Source: DATFKA01 sp042095835 (GTDB lineage: Bacteria; Bacteroidota; Bacteroidia; Chitinophagales; Saprospiraceae). Taken from it: a DNA stretch of 23,960 nt. The stretch covers positions 1 through 23,960 of the forward strand of contig JBELML010000102.1 in NCBI GenBank assembly GCA_042095835.1, given 5' to 3'. Positions within the stretch are counted from its first letter, which is position 1; every line of letters starts with the position of its first letter. The notes beneath the pieces are model-generated. The model was not told where the DNA came from, did no database searches, and worked only from the letters and a program-made list of their open reading frames with translations. Below are positions 16,707 to 23,903 of this stretch, piece after piece. Both the position numbers and the translations under genes were made by a program.

Positions 16707-16738
16707 TCCTCAAGCTTAGAAATTGAGCAAGGCTTTCT

Positions 16739-16766
16739 TATATTTGAACCAAGTGGTCTAGTTCAA
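16739..16766 (+). promoter_or_regulatory. Promoter -7 box overlapped by a palindromic operator of the TetR gene
   Basis: TATATTTG (16739-16746) fits the TAnnTTTG -7 box, although no good -33 element sits at the normal distance. It overlaps a 23-bp palindrome made of TTGAAC (16744-16749), 11 bp, and GTTCAA (16761-16766), one base before the ATG at 16768. Nested inside is ACC-AAGT-GGTCTA, close to the TAGACC-N4-GGTCTA box recalled for NemR. The arrangement predicts autorepression by the downstream regulator. Confidence 0.55.
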
Positions 16767-16767
16767 T

Positions 16768-17349
16768 ATGAATCAAAAATACAGTAAGCAGGAAATTTTA
16801 TTGAAAGGCATTTTTCTTCTCAGAAGAAACGGCTATCATAATACAGGGATCAAGGAAATTCTCACGGAATGTGGAATCCCTAAAGGTTCCTTTTATAATT
16901 TCTTTAAAAGTAAAGAGGACTTTGGTTTGCAAGCTCTGGATTTGTACGGGAAGAGTATGCTCAAATTGATCCAAAAGTTCACTAGGGACGAAACGCTCAG
17001 TCCTTTTGAAAGGATACAGCAGTATTTTGAGATGACCATAGAAGCTAATGCGGAAGAGGAGGCTCGCCACGGTTGTTTGTCCATGAACTTCTCGGCAGAG
17101 CTCAGCGGCTATAACGATGCTTTTGCAGAAAAGAATCGAGTCATTTTTGCCTTATGGATTCAAGAATTGGGTGCCTGTATTCAGGAAGGTCAAGCAATGG
17201 ATGAATTCAGGAGAGATTATAATGGTTTACAACTGGCGCACTTTTTATATACTGCCTTTTTTGGCGCTTTTGTCAGAGCCAAAACAGAGCGCAATCCCCA
17301 GCCATTAGAGATCATTTTAGAAACGAGTCTTGACTTTATTACGCCCTGA
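16768..17349 (+). CDS. TetR-family regulator, NemR-like
   Basis: This is a 193-residue dimeric repressor. The N-terminal helix-turn-helix (about 28-52) contains ILTECGIPKGSFYNFFKSKE, which is very like NemR (EVPKGSFYHYFRSKE from memory). The ligand domain has HGCLSMNFSAEL (101-112), where Cys103 lines up with NemR Cys106, the cysteine that senses hypochlorous acid, quinones and methylglyoxal. I therefore infer an electrophile or oxidant sensor; the aligned cysteine is seen, the chemistry is not. A palindromic operator lies immediately before the start codon. Upstream is the remnant of an MFS transporter, the likely former target. Two small genes follow closely (15 bp to the first) and may be under its control. 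AcrR-type drug sensing is the alternative. Confidence 0.85.
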   Translation: MNQKYSKQEILLKGIFLLRRNGYHNTGIKEILTECGIPKGSFYNFFKSKEDFGLQALDLYGKSMLKLIQKFTRDETLSPFERIQQYFEMTIEANAEEEARHGCLSMNFSAELSGYNDAFAEKNRVIFALWIQELGACIQEGQAMDEFRRDYNGLQLAHFLYTAFFGAFVRAKTERNPQPLEIILETSLDFITP

Positions 17350-17364
17350 CCTTAATTTAGTAGC

Positions 17365-17583
17365 ATGCAGCAATCGATCGATCAACTCAAAATGCAATTG
17401 ATTCAAAAGATCATTAGTACACAAGACAAGGAGGTACTCCAAGCGATTAGTACGCTTTTGGGTGGGCCAAAGGCCATTCCTACAGATGCTTTGCTAGAGG
17501 TGTTGGGCGATCAAACAGAGCAGCCATTAGATCAGGATGCCAAAGAATTACAGCAGTCGATTGATGATGTTTTCGGTGTGTAA
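17365..17583 (+). CDS. Small helical protein of unknown function
   Basis: This is a 72-residue acidic protein, predicted mostly helical. The first part, LKMQLIQKIISTQDKEVLQ (8-26), resembles the N-terminal helix of small antitoxin-like proteins common in Bacteroidota, but no toxin partner is adjacent. The tail (residues 50-72) is rich in Asp, Glu and Gln. It begins 15 bp after the regulator stop codon on the same strand, so it is probably read from the same transcript. I do not recognise a defined domain. Confidence 0.6.
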   Translation: MQQSIDQLKMQLIQKIISTQDKEVLQAISTLLGGPKAIPTDALLEVLGDQTEQPLDQDAKELQQSIDDVFGV

Positions 17584-17632
17584 GCACCCTTGTCAATGTC
17601 ATATAGGTATAAATTAAACAACAGATATCAAA

Positions 17633-17830
17633 ATGTATGAATACAATATAGTACGGATTAAAATCAATATGTGGACCTCAAAACCAGAGCAAGACTACCG
17701 CGATGTGATTGCCGAATACGCCCAAGCAGGTTGGCGTTTTGTACAAATGATACCTAAAAATTGGTATACTTCAAGCGAGGGCTATTTTATCGATGTCATC
17801 TTTGAAAAACCCATTGATAATTATGTATAG
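17633..17830 (+). CDS. DUF4177 domain protein
   Basis: This is a 65-residue soluble protein. The pattern YEYNIVRIKINMW at the start, DYRDVIAEYAQAGWRFVQM in the middle and YFIDVIFEKP at the end matches the small DUF4177 family, which is found alone or beside regulators and whose role is unknown. It is 49 bp after the previous small gene on the same strand. It is complete for the family (50-70 aa). Confidence 0.75.
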   Translation: MYEYNIVRIKINMWTSKPEQDYRDVIAEYAQAGWRFVQMIPKNWYTSSEGYFIDVIFEKPIDNYV

Positions 17831-17896
17831 CAATTTGTATAGGTTTGAAGGAGTCTACTGACGGAGAAATCAGAGATTTCTTGTTAGCTGGAGTAG

Positions 17897-18244
17897 GTTT
17901 ATGTCAGTGTGGATTCGACTAGATGGTATTGTTGGTTTGAGGAAGGATTAACAGATTCAATTCCTAATCAACTAAATAAATTAGACTGTTTAGGAATACT
18001 GAAAGGTAGTAACTGTCCGCATTTTGATGGAGAATCTGAAAGACAGAATGTCCATAGGGATAAAATTAGAAATGGAGAGATGAAAGGCGGAATTGCTTGT
18101 GATGATGGAGTTGGTTTACATTTTATAAACGAGCGTTTGGAAGCGGTTATATCTTCACGTGAAAATGGATGTGCATACAAGTACAGGCTGGATAACAAGG
18201 TTTTATTTGAGGAGAAAGTTGAACCCTTAAGACTTGTAAAATGA
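17897..18244 (+). pseudogene. 3' remnant of a peptidase S51 (dipeptidase E-like) gene
   Basis: An open frame from the codon after a stop at 17894-17896 to 18244 encodes CWFEEGLTDSIP, then CLGILKGSNCPHFDGE, then GGIACDDGVGLHFINE and VISSRENGCAY. These match, in order, the second half of bacterial S51 peptidases (aspartyl dipeptidase/cyanophycinase group). The PHFDGE histidine and the DDG segment correspond to parts of the active site. The first half, including the strands before the nucleophile, is absent. At the place where GxSAG should be there is VSVDS, so the nucleophile motif is destroyed. Directly upstream, LLAG lies in a different frame, suggesting a frameshift as well as a deletion. 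Only GTG at 17909 could start this frame, with no support. I treat it as a non-functional fragment. Confidence 0.7.
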
Positions 18245-18556
18245 AAAAAACGCTACAAGATGTTTGACACTCATTGCGAGCAAAGGTTGGTAACAAAGTA
18301 GTTTATGTACTGCAACAAAATCTCATTGACATAACACATAACCATATAAGGGATTATAAGGGCATTTAAGGTTTTTTGAACCACATAGGACAGATAGGAA
18401 ACATAGATACCCTGAACCACATAATACATAGCATATAAAACATAGCACATGAGATATAGCAAAGCATCCCGACATTCGCTACGCTGCGCCGGGATTAATT
18501 CGTCCAACACTGCTAAAGCATCAGGTCTCATTAACATAATACATAGCACATAAAAC
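18245..18556. repeat. Gene-free CATA-rich repeat tract
   Basis: These 312 bp hold no believable gene. The tract is dominated by acatag/acataa words. A 25-bp unit, acataatacatagc followed by a/cataaaacat, occurs at 18419-18443 and 18534-18558 with one mismatch. Between them, atcccg (18466-18471) pairs with cgggat (18490-18495) around a GC-rich loop. That hairpin is followed by taattcgt, which resembles the arm of repeat copy 2. The second 25-bp unit runs into the start codon of the next gene. A reading frame on the minus strand gives a low-complexity Met/Tyr/Val/Leu string and is a by-product of the repeats. Confidence 0.6.
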
Positions 18557-19495
18557 ATGGAGGCATCGTTTAAAAGAGCATTGGAAGATTATAAGAGCAT
18601 GGAGCTGGCCGAAAAGCAATTAGTGAGGGTGAGGACGCGTATTCGAGAGGCCGAAAAGCAGCTCAAACGCCTAGATATTTTAGTAGAAAAGGAGTACAAG
18701 GAATATCAAGAATTGGAGAATGCCAACCTACGTAAACTATTTAATCGAGTGCTTGGCAAAGGCGAAGACCAGTTGGAAAAAGAAAAGCAAGATTACCTCG
18801 AAGCAGTACTCAATTTTAACCAAAAACGTAAGGAAATTGAGTTGATGGAGTTTGAGCAAAATGTATTGAGAGAAAAACTACTCAAACGCAAAGAAGTCGA
18901 ACAAGTCTTCAATAAAGAGCTACGTGGCTATACCGAATATCTGGTGGAAACCAACTCTACTACGGGAAAGGAAATCTTGAAGCTAGAAAAAGAAATCCAA
19001 ACCAAGTTGGGGGATATGCGTGAAATTGACGAGGCAGTAACTAGTGGAGCTGATGTGAAAAAACAATTGGTGAAAATTGTGAAGCTACTCAACCAAGCTG
19101 GCTGGTGGGGCGCACCAGAATGGCGCAGTAAAAATCCGCTGCGGGTAGCTGCCAACAAGATTGAACAGATCGACCAAGCCGTAAAACTCATACCCATTGC
19201 CAATCATAAACTCCTCAAATTTATTGACGAATTGAAGGATATCTATATCGATGACAAATCCAAATTAGATTATAACCAGACGGCTTTTAGCCGCTTCTCT
19301 GGTGGCTTCTACGATAGCCTAATCATCGATTGGATTCTAAAAGGCAAGGCCCAAAATGCCTTGAATGTAGTGAAGTCTACCCACGATAAATTAGAAGTGA
19401 CACTCAAATCCCTAGTTCAACGCAAGAAGAATCTAAATGCCTCCTTGGTTCTACTGGATAAAAGAAAGAAAGAAATCGTGATGAAGGAATTATAA
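18557..19495 (+). CDS. Coiled-coil protein of unknown function
   Basis: This is a 312-residue soluble, strongly charged protein. Residues about 1-165 and 275-312 are rich in Lys, Glu, Leu and Arg with heptad-like spacing and few helix breakers, predicting long coiled coils. The middle (about 170-270) is different: LLNQAGWWGAPEWRSKNP (178-195) and FSRFSGGFYDSLIIDWILKG (246-265) look like a compact conserved domain with several aromatic residues. There is no signal peptide or membrane segment. I do not recognise a family and assign no function; a structural or scaffold role is only a possibility. It stands alone between a repeat tract and repeat copy 3. The last two bases of a 25-bp repeat form the start of its ATG, and its stop codon is the first triplet of copy 3. 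Confidence 0.75.
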   Translation: MEASFKRALEDYKSMELAEKQLVRVRTRIREAEKQLKRLDILVEKEYKEYQELENANLRKLFNRVLGKGEDQLEKEKQDYLEAVLNFNQKRKEIELMEFEQNVLREKLLKRKEVEQVFNKELRGYTEYLVETNSTTGKEILKLEKEIQTKLGDMREIDEAVTSGADVKKQLVKIVKLLNQAGWWGAPEWRSKNPLRVAANKIEQIDQAVKLIPIANHKLLKFIDELKDIYIDDKSKLDYNQTAFSRFSGGFYDSLIIDWILKGKAQNALNVVKSTHDKLEVTLKSLVQRKKNLNASLVLLDKRKKEIVMKEL

Positions 19496-19680
19496 GTAAC
19501 GGACGAAGAATAAGTCTCGCATTTTGATCGAGAAGATTCCCGACGGAAGGTCGGGATAAATTTGAACCAAGACAAGGCAAAAAACGTAGATGATGCAGGG
19601 CATCAGCGAGGCTTTTTAACGCTGTATTGGTGCTAAAGATTCCATCAAAATCAAAAAGTTATTTTTTGACTGTTACTAAA
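19493..19680 (+). repeat. MITE/REP-like intergenic element, copy 3 (core 19577-19621)
   Basis: This element of about 188 bp begins with taagtaacgga at the stop codon of the coiled-coil gene and ends with gttactaaa, 27 bp before the M24 peptidase gene. The outermost 23 bases of the two ends are imperfect inverted repeats (about 16 of 23 positions). It contains one cccgac-ggaag-gtcggg hairpin (19539-19555) and the 45-bp core with an atgcagggcat palindrome. Apart from one missing hairpin and scattered changes it is collinear with copy 2. It has no coding capacity. Confidence 0.75.
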
Positions 19681-19707
19681 CTTTTGATGTTGAAAAAAAA
19701 TTGATTT

Positions 19708-21054
19708 ATGATATTGAGAATTACCTTTTTATTTTTTGCCTTAAACCTTACGGTAAGCATTCAGGCTCAAATGCCTGTGGTCCTGGATTTAAAAACGCAA
19801 GGAGAAATCCGCGACAAATGGTTAGAAGAAAGAGTAGAAACCGTTTTACCGGAATTGATGGAACGTACTGGAATCGATATGTGGATTTTGATTTCCAAGG
19901 AATACAATGAAGATGCGGTACTCAAAACGATGCTGCCTTCTAGCTGGCTATCGGCTAGGCGTACCACCATGTTGGTCATGTATTACGATGGGGAGGAGGT
20001 AGAAACCCTCGCCTGTGCCCGCTACAACGTCGGGACCGTATTCAAAAAAGCTTGGGACAAGGAGCAACAGCCAGATCAATGGCAACAACTCGCCGATTTG
20101 ATAAAAGAGCGTAATCCTAATAAAATCGGCGTCAATAAGTCTGATGATTTTGGATTGGTTGATGGACTATCCGCCTCTCATTATCAAAAGTTAATGGACT
20201 ATTTGCCAGAAGCCGATCAAAAGAAAGTCGTTTCTGCCCAAGATTTGGCTATTGGATGGTTAGAAGCGCGTACAGAGAATGAAATGATTGTTTATCAACA
20301 AATCATGCGTATTGCCCATCAGATTATTGCTGAAGGCTTTTCTGAAAAGGTGATCCAACCAGGGATTACGACTACTGATGATGTCGTTTGGTATTATCGG
20401 GAGCGGATTCGAGAATTGGGTATGGTAGCATGGTTTCATCCTACAGTAGATGTACAACGAGCTGATCCTGGAGAGGGAGATAGTAATCGCAGTTTCTCCC
20501 GTAGGCCCGATGCCGCCATCATCCAACCAGGAGATTTGGTTCATTGTGATTTTGGGATCACCTATTTAGGATTGAATACTGATACCCAAGAAAACGCCTA
20601 TATCCTTAAACCTGGAGAAACCGATGCACCAGCCTACCTCAAAAATGCTATCGAAAAAGGATTGCAAACCATGGACTTCTTGACTAATGAGTTTAAAACT
20701 GGTCGTACTGGAAATGAGATTTTGGCCTCTGCCTTAGAAAAAGCAAAAGCTGCCGGCTTGAAACCAACCATCTATACCCATCCTATTGGCTATCATGGTC
20801 ACGGCGCAGGACCTACTATTGGTCTATGGGATCAACAAGGTGGTGTGCCAGGTAAAGGAGACTATCCTTTATACCCCAAAACAGCCTATTCTATAGAACT
20901 GAATACCAAAGTATTCCTGGAGGAGTGGAACAAAGAAATCAGGGTAATGATGGAAGAGGATGCCTACTTCGATGGAGAGTCAGTAAGGTATATTGATGGT
21001 CGACAGACTAACTTGTTTTTGATTCCAAAGCAAGCTGCCCATCTTGGGAAATAA
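19708..21054 (+). CDS. Secreted M24-family metallopeptidase (Xaa-Pro peptidase type)
   Basis: This is a 448-residue protein with a cleavable signal peptide (FLFFALNLTVSIQA, cleavage near residue 20), so it is probably periplasmic or outer-membrane exposed. An N-terminal creatinase-like domain (about 30-180) precedes the pita-bread M24 domain (about 190-440). The five dinuclear-metal ligands are visible: Asp281 and Asp292 (HCDFG and NTDTQ), His365 in GYHGHGAGP, Glu397 in YSIELNT and one of Glu416/Glu417 in VMMEEDAY. It should cleave peptides, most likely next to proline; substrates are not known. It converges on the Uma2 gene with no gap between the stop codons. The only upstream sequence is repeat copy 3, so its promoter must lie in or before that element. 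Confidence 0.88.
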   Translation: MILRITFLFFALNLTVSIQAQMPVVLDLKTQGEIRDKWLEERVETVLPELMERTGIDMWILISKEYNEDAVLKTMLPSSWLSARRTTMLVMYYDGEEVETLACARYNVGTVFKKAWDKEQQPDQWQQLADLIKERNPNKIGVNKSDDFGLVDGLSASHYQKLMDYLPEADQKKVVSAQDLAIGWLEARTENEMIVYQQIMRIAHQIIAEGFSEKVIQPGITTTDDVVWYYRERIRELGMVAWFHPTVDVQRADPGEGDSNRSFSRRPDAAIIQPGDLVHCDFGITYLGLNTDTQENAYILKPGETDAPAYLKNAIEKGLQTMDFLTNEFKTGRTGNEILASALEKAKAAGLKPTIYTHPIGYHGHGAGPTIGLWDQQGGVPGKGDYPLYPKTAYSIELNTKVFLEEWNKEIRVMMEEDAYFDGESVRYIDGRQTNLFLIPKQAAHLGK

Positions 21055-21612
21055 TCAAAGGATGATGTCATCAACCTGCAAATTGAGCTTGATGACATCA
21101 ATTGATATCTCCTCATTACCGCGGTATATTTCTTTATACTTATAGGTGTTTCCAATTGGTGTTTTATAGACCTCGATTTGCTCCTCTTCGATATTGATAA
21201 TCCAACATTCCGGAATACCAGCTTTTGCGTATAAGGGTAATTTTGTTTCCAAGTCATAGGGATAGGTAGTAACAGAAACTTCAATGACCATTAAAACATC
21301 AGTAGGTTTAGGATGAGCGAGTGTATAGTGGTCCTTTCTATATTTGGCAATTACAATATCTGGTTCCGGCTCAGAATAGGGGTCAAGTTCAATGGGGTTT
21401 TGCGGGCCTACCACTATCTTTCCATAGCCATGATGAGAAAAAATACTATTTAAAAGATTGACGATTCCGGCATGTCTAGGCGTGATTGGACTCATCTCAA
21501 TAATTTCACCTTTAATTAATTCTACTTTTTCACTTGGGTGTAAGATGCCTGCATCTATCATTTTGTGATATTCGTTGACAGAGAGTAGACGCCTTGCTAA
21601 GCTGATATCCAT
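21055..21612 (-). CDS. Uma2 family (DUF820) putative restriction-endonuclease-fold protein
   Basis: This is a 185-residue protein of the Uma2 family, which has the PD-(D/E)XK nuclease fold. The predicted catalytic residues are present: Asp85 in SEPEPDIVIAK, Glu111 and Ser113 in VIEVSVTTYPYD and Lys124 in ETKLPLYAKAG. The C-terminal IPECWIIN and IEVYKTP segments are standard. Uma2 proteins are widespread in cyanobacteria and Bacteroidota, and their biological role is unresolved. No transposase or methylase partner is nearby. It stands alone, reading toward the M24 gene. Confidence 0.9.
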   Translation of the reverse strand: MDISLARRLLSVNEYHKMIDAGILHPSEKVELIKGEIIEMSPITPRHAGIVNLLNSIFSHHGYGKIVVGPQNPIELDPYSEPEPDIVIAKYRKDHYTLAHPKPTDVLMVIEVSVTTYPYDLETKLPLYAKAGIPECWIINIEEEQIEVYKTPIGNTYKYKEIYRGNEEISIDVIKLNLQVDDIIL

Positions 21613-21813
21613 TAATGATTACTTTGTACTAAAGTTAAATCTTTCAATTTGACTATGCAAGCCTTCTTATTTTTCATGTGTTTAAAAATTTAGCAATTAT
21701 TTGAAAATGAAGCAATTACAAAATTTTTAAATAATGTAACCGCTTCGCTTTATTCACTTACGTATTAATGATTTTAAAGGAGTTCATGAATCTTCGATTG
21801 CGCATAATCTTTT

Positions 21814-21846
21814 TTAATCATCACCGTTTGGTGATTTTATGATTAA
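21814..21846. other. Hairpin in the gene-free gap before the small membrane-anchored gene
   Basis: atcacc-gttt-ggtgat (21820-21835) is a perfect 6-bp stem. The wider ttaatcat (21814-21821) and atgattaa (21839-21846) also pair. It lies 13 bp beyond the stop codon of the minus-strand gene at 21859. No U-run follows in that direction, so a terminator role is uncertain. The rest of 21613-21858 is AT-rich without other visible signals. Confidence 0.4.
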
Positions 21847-21858
21847 ATAAGATCATGC

Positions 21859-22233
21859 TCATTTCATCCTGCTGAATACTATTTTACCATTAGTCCTTAT
21901 TTCAGCAACAGGTGCTAAGGAATGCGAAGGATCTAGTGGTGTCCAGTTTCGTCGGATGACGTTCATCTCTACCTTTTTGCCGACTAGAAGTGCACGTAAT
22001 TCGGCGAGCTTGATTTCATTATTATCCAATCCTCGATTGATATAAAATCTACGATTATCTCCCTTTAGCTTGAGATTGACATCTTGGCAACAAGCAGAAA
22101 AGACGGCACTTATTTCTCCATTTACGGTGAAACAATTCTTCGCTTTTGGCGCTGGCACTGGTGTAAAGATGAGAACCAGAAGTGCAAAAACAGTTAAACA
22201 GCTTAATCCAATTATGAATGTCCTGACTTGCAT
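21859..22233 (-). CDS. Small membrane-anchored or exported protein, unknown function
   Basis: This is a 124-residue protein with a hydrophobic N-terminal helix (about 5-26, IIGLSCLTVFALLVLIF). The helix is followed by a Pro/Ala/Lys spacer, so it is anchored in the inner membrane or exported. The remaining 95 residues look like a small beta-rich domain, with Cys34 and a Cys48-Cys49 pair that could form a disulphide in the periplasm. No family is recognised. It is 29 bp downstream of the D-aminoacylase gene on the same strand and is likely co-transcribed with it; nothing in the sequence shows a functional link. Confidence 0.65.
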   Translation of the reverse strand: MQVRTFIIGLSCLTVFALLVLIFTPVPAPKAKNCFTVNGEISAVFSACCQDVNLKLKGDNRRFYINRGLDNNEIKLAELRALLVGKKVEMNVIRRNWTPLDPSHSLAPVAEIRTNGKIVFSRMK

Positions 22234-22262
22234 GTGTTTTATCAGAAGACACCCTTAAGGCC

Positions 22263-23810
22263 TCAATTGCTGCTTCTACGTAAAGCTCTGCCTACTAGAA
22301 GGTTCTGATAGCTACCCTCCGCAATAACGATTTGCCCATTTACGATTACGTAGGACATTCCTTTGGATAATTGAGCAGGATCTTGGTAGGTGGCATTATC
22401 TTGGATAGCTGTAGGATCAAAGACAATCACATCAGCATAATGCCTTGCTTGTAAGACCCCCCTTTTGTCTATACCCAGTACCTCAGCAGTAAGACCAGTG
22501 GATTGATGAATCATTTGCTCCATATCAAGGACGCCTTGATTTAAAACGTACTTCCTTATTTTTTTCGAAAAAGAAGCATATTTCCGAGGATGAGGGCTTC
22601 CGCCATCAGAGCTGGTCATTACCCAATCTTTTGCCATTAGGCGCTCGATATCCTCATCATTCATATTGAATGAAGCGATGGCGCTGCCTCCTTTCTTTAG
22701 TATTTCAATAGCCATATCCACTGGTGGCAATTGGTTGATATCTGCCAATTCCAATAATGTTTTTCCATTATAGATGCTATCACTTGCAGCAATCATCAGA
22801 ATGGCTTCGGGACCACCTCGACGCCTCAGGTTTTCCTTCATTTCTGCTTTTATCCGCGGCAATAAGCGAGGATCATCGAAGCGGACAGTGAACCGGTCTA
22901 CATCAGCAAATACCCATTTAGGAACCAAGGCCGCGCTCAGAGAAGTGCTGGAAGCCTCGAATGGATATTGATCTGCGGTGATTGCAATTCCTTTGGCTCT
23001 TGCTGCTTCGATACGTTCAATCATTTGTGGACTATAGCCCCAAACGTCCACACCTAATGCTTTAATATGAGCAATATTGGCCCTAATTTGCGCCTTTTCA
23101 GCGATTTCAATGGTTTCATCAATGGCTGCTAGAAGGCCAATATTATAAGTCGATTCGTCCCTCATATGGACATCATAAAGGCCATTGTATTGTGCAGCGA
23201 CTTTAGCCAACTCAATGACTTCTTCAGTTGCTGAGAAACTAGCTGGAGCATAAAATAAGCCAGAGGATAAGCCCAGCGCTCCTTCTTGCATGCCCCGATC
23301 TACCAGGCGGCGCATCTGCTCCATTTCTTCAGGGCTCGGAGGGCGATTATCCATATTCATGACCAGTCTTCTAGCAGTACGGTGGCCAACATAGAAGGCG
23401 GCATTCGTACCAATGCCATTACTATCTAATGCTGCTAATGCTTTGGCGATGAGTACAGGACCGCCACCATCATTACCATTTACAACGGTAGTAACGCCCT
23501 GTGCAAGGTAGTTGATGTTGGCATTCTTGCTTGAGCTTTGCAGGTCTCTCAAGGTATGGGTGTGCGGGTCAATAAAGCCCGGTGCAATAATTTTCCCATC
23601 GGCTTCAATGATTTTATCTGCCGTAATCTTGGAGTGGTATTGGCCGACCCAGGCAATCGTATCTGCATTAATGCCGAGACTTGCTTTAATGCCTTCGCGA
23701 AGCGTCCCATCGATAAGGAGTCCATCTTTAATAAGTAAATCAACATGAAGTTTTTCTTGATTTGTACAGGAAAAAGCCAAAAAGGAGAGAAATAAAATTG
23801 AATATCGCAA
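22263..23810 (-). CDS. D-aminoacylase-type amidohydrolase lipoprotein
   Basis: This amidohydrolase-superfamily protein of 515 residues belongs to the N-acyl-D-amino-acid deacylase group. These enzymes remove acyl groups from D-amino acids or hydrolyse related amides. The metal residues are visible: His83 and His85 in DPHTHT, His215 in HMRDES, His248 in AHIKALG and Asp402 in TSSDGG. The position of the metal-binding cysteine of D-aminoacylases (GNCG) reads GNDGGG here, with Asp114. The N terminus (FLSFLAFSC, Cys15) looks like a lipoprotein signal, placing it in the envelope. The frame has no ATG: an in-frame stop lies at 23814-23816, and the first usable start is TTG at 23808-23810. Exact substrate is uncertain; an imidazolonepropionase- or dihydroorotase-like role is less likely. 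Confidence 0.88.
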   Translation of the reverse strand: MRYSILFLSFLAFSCTNQEKLHVDLLIKDGLLIDGTLREGIKASLGINADTIAWVGQYHSKITADKIIEADGKIIAPGFIDPHTHTLRDLQSSSKNANINYLAQGVTTVVNGNDGGGPVLIAKALAALDSNGIGTNAAFYVGHRTARRLVMNMDNRPPSPEEMEQMRRLVDRGMQEGALGLSSGLFYAPASFSATEEVIELAKVAAQYNGLYDVHMRDESTYNIGLLAAIDETIEIAEKAQIRANIAHIKALGVDVWGYSPQMIERIEAARAKGIAITADQYPFEASSTSLSAALVPKWVFADVDRFTVRFDDPRLLPRIKAEMKENLRRRGGPEAILMIAASDSIYNGKTLLELADINQLPPVDMAIEILKKGGSAIASFNMNDEDIERLMAKDWVMTSSDGGSPHPRKYASFSKKIRKYVLNQGVLDMEQMIHQSTGLTAEVLGIDKRGVLQARHYADVIVFDPTAIQDNATYQDPAQLSKGMSYVIVNGQIVIAEGSYQNLLVGRALRRSSN

Positions 23811-23903
23811 AGCTTAAATTTTTTGATGATGAATGGAACTGATTGGTAAAAATAATCCTTGTAGAGGAAAATCAAATTTTTTAGATTATTCTCCACTAAA
23901 ATT

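Noticed and set aside
17901..17948. ATG at 17901 as the start of a small gene
   Set aside because: It ends after 16 codons and lies in a different frame from the S51-like remnant.
18271..18558. 95-codon minus-strand frame through the CATA tract
   Set aside because: Low-complexity Met/Tyr/Val/Leu product created by the acatag repeats; no start context and no family resemblance.
18419..18558. CRISPR array
   Set aside because: Only two 25-bp units separated by about 90 bp, with no regular spacing and no cas genes.
21055..21612. Transposase or restriction system component
   Set aside because: The Uma2 fold is nuclease-like, but no methylase, specificity subunit, terminal repeats or target duplication surround it.
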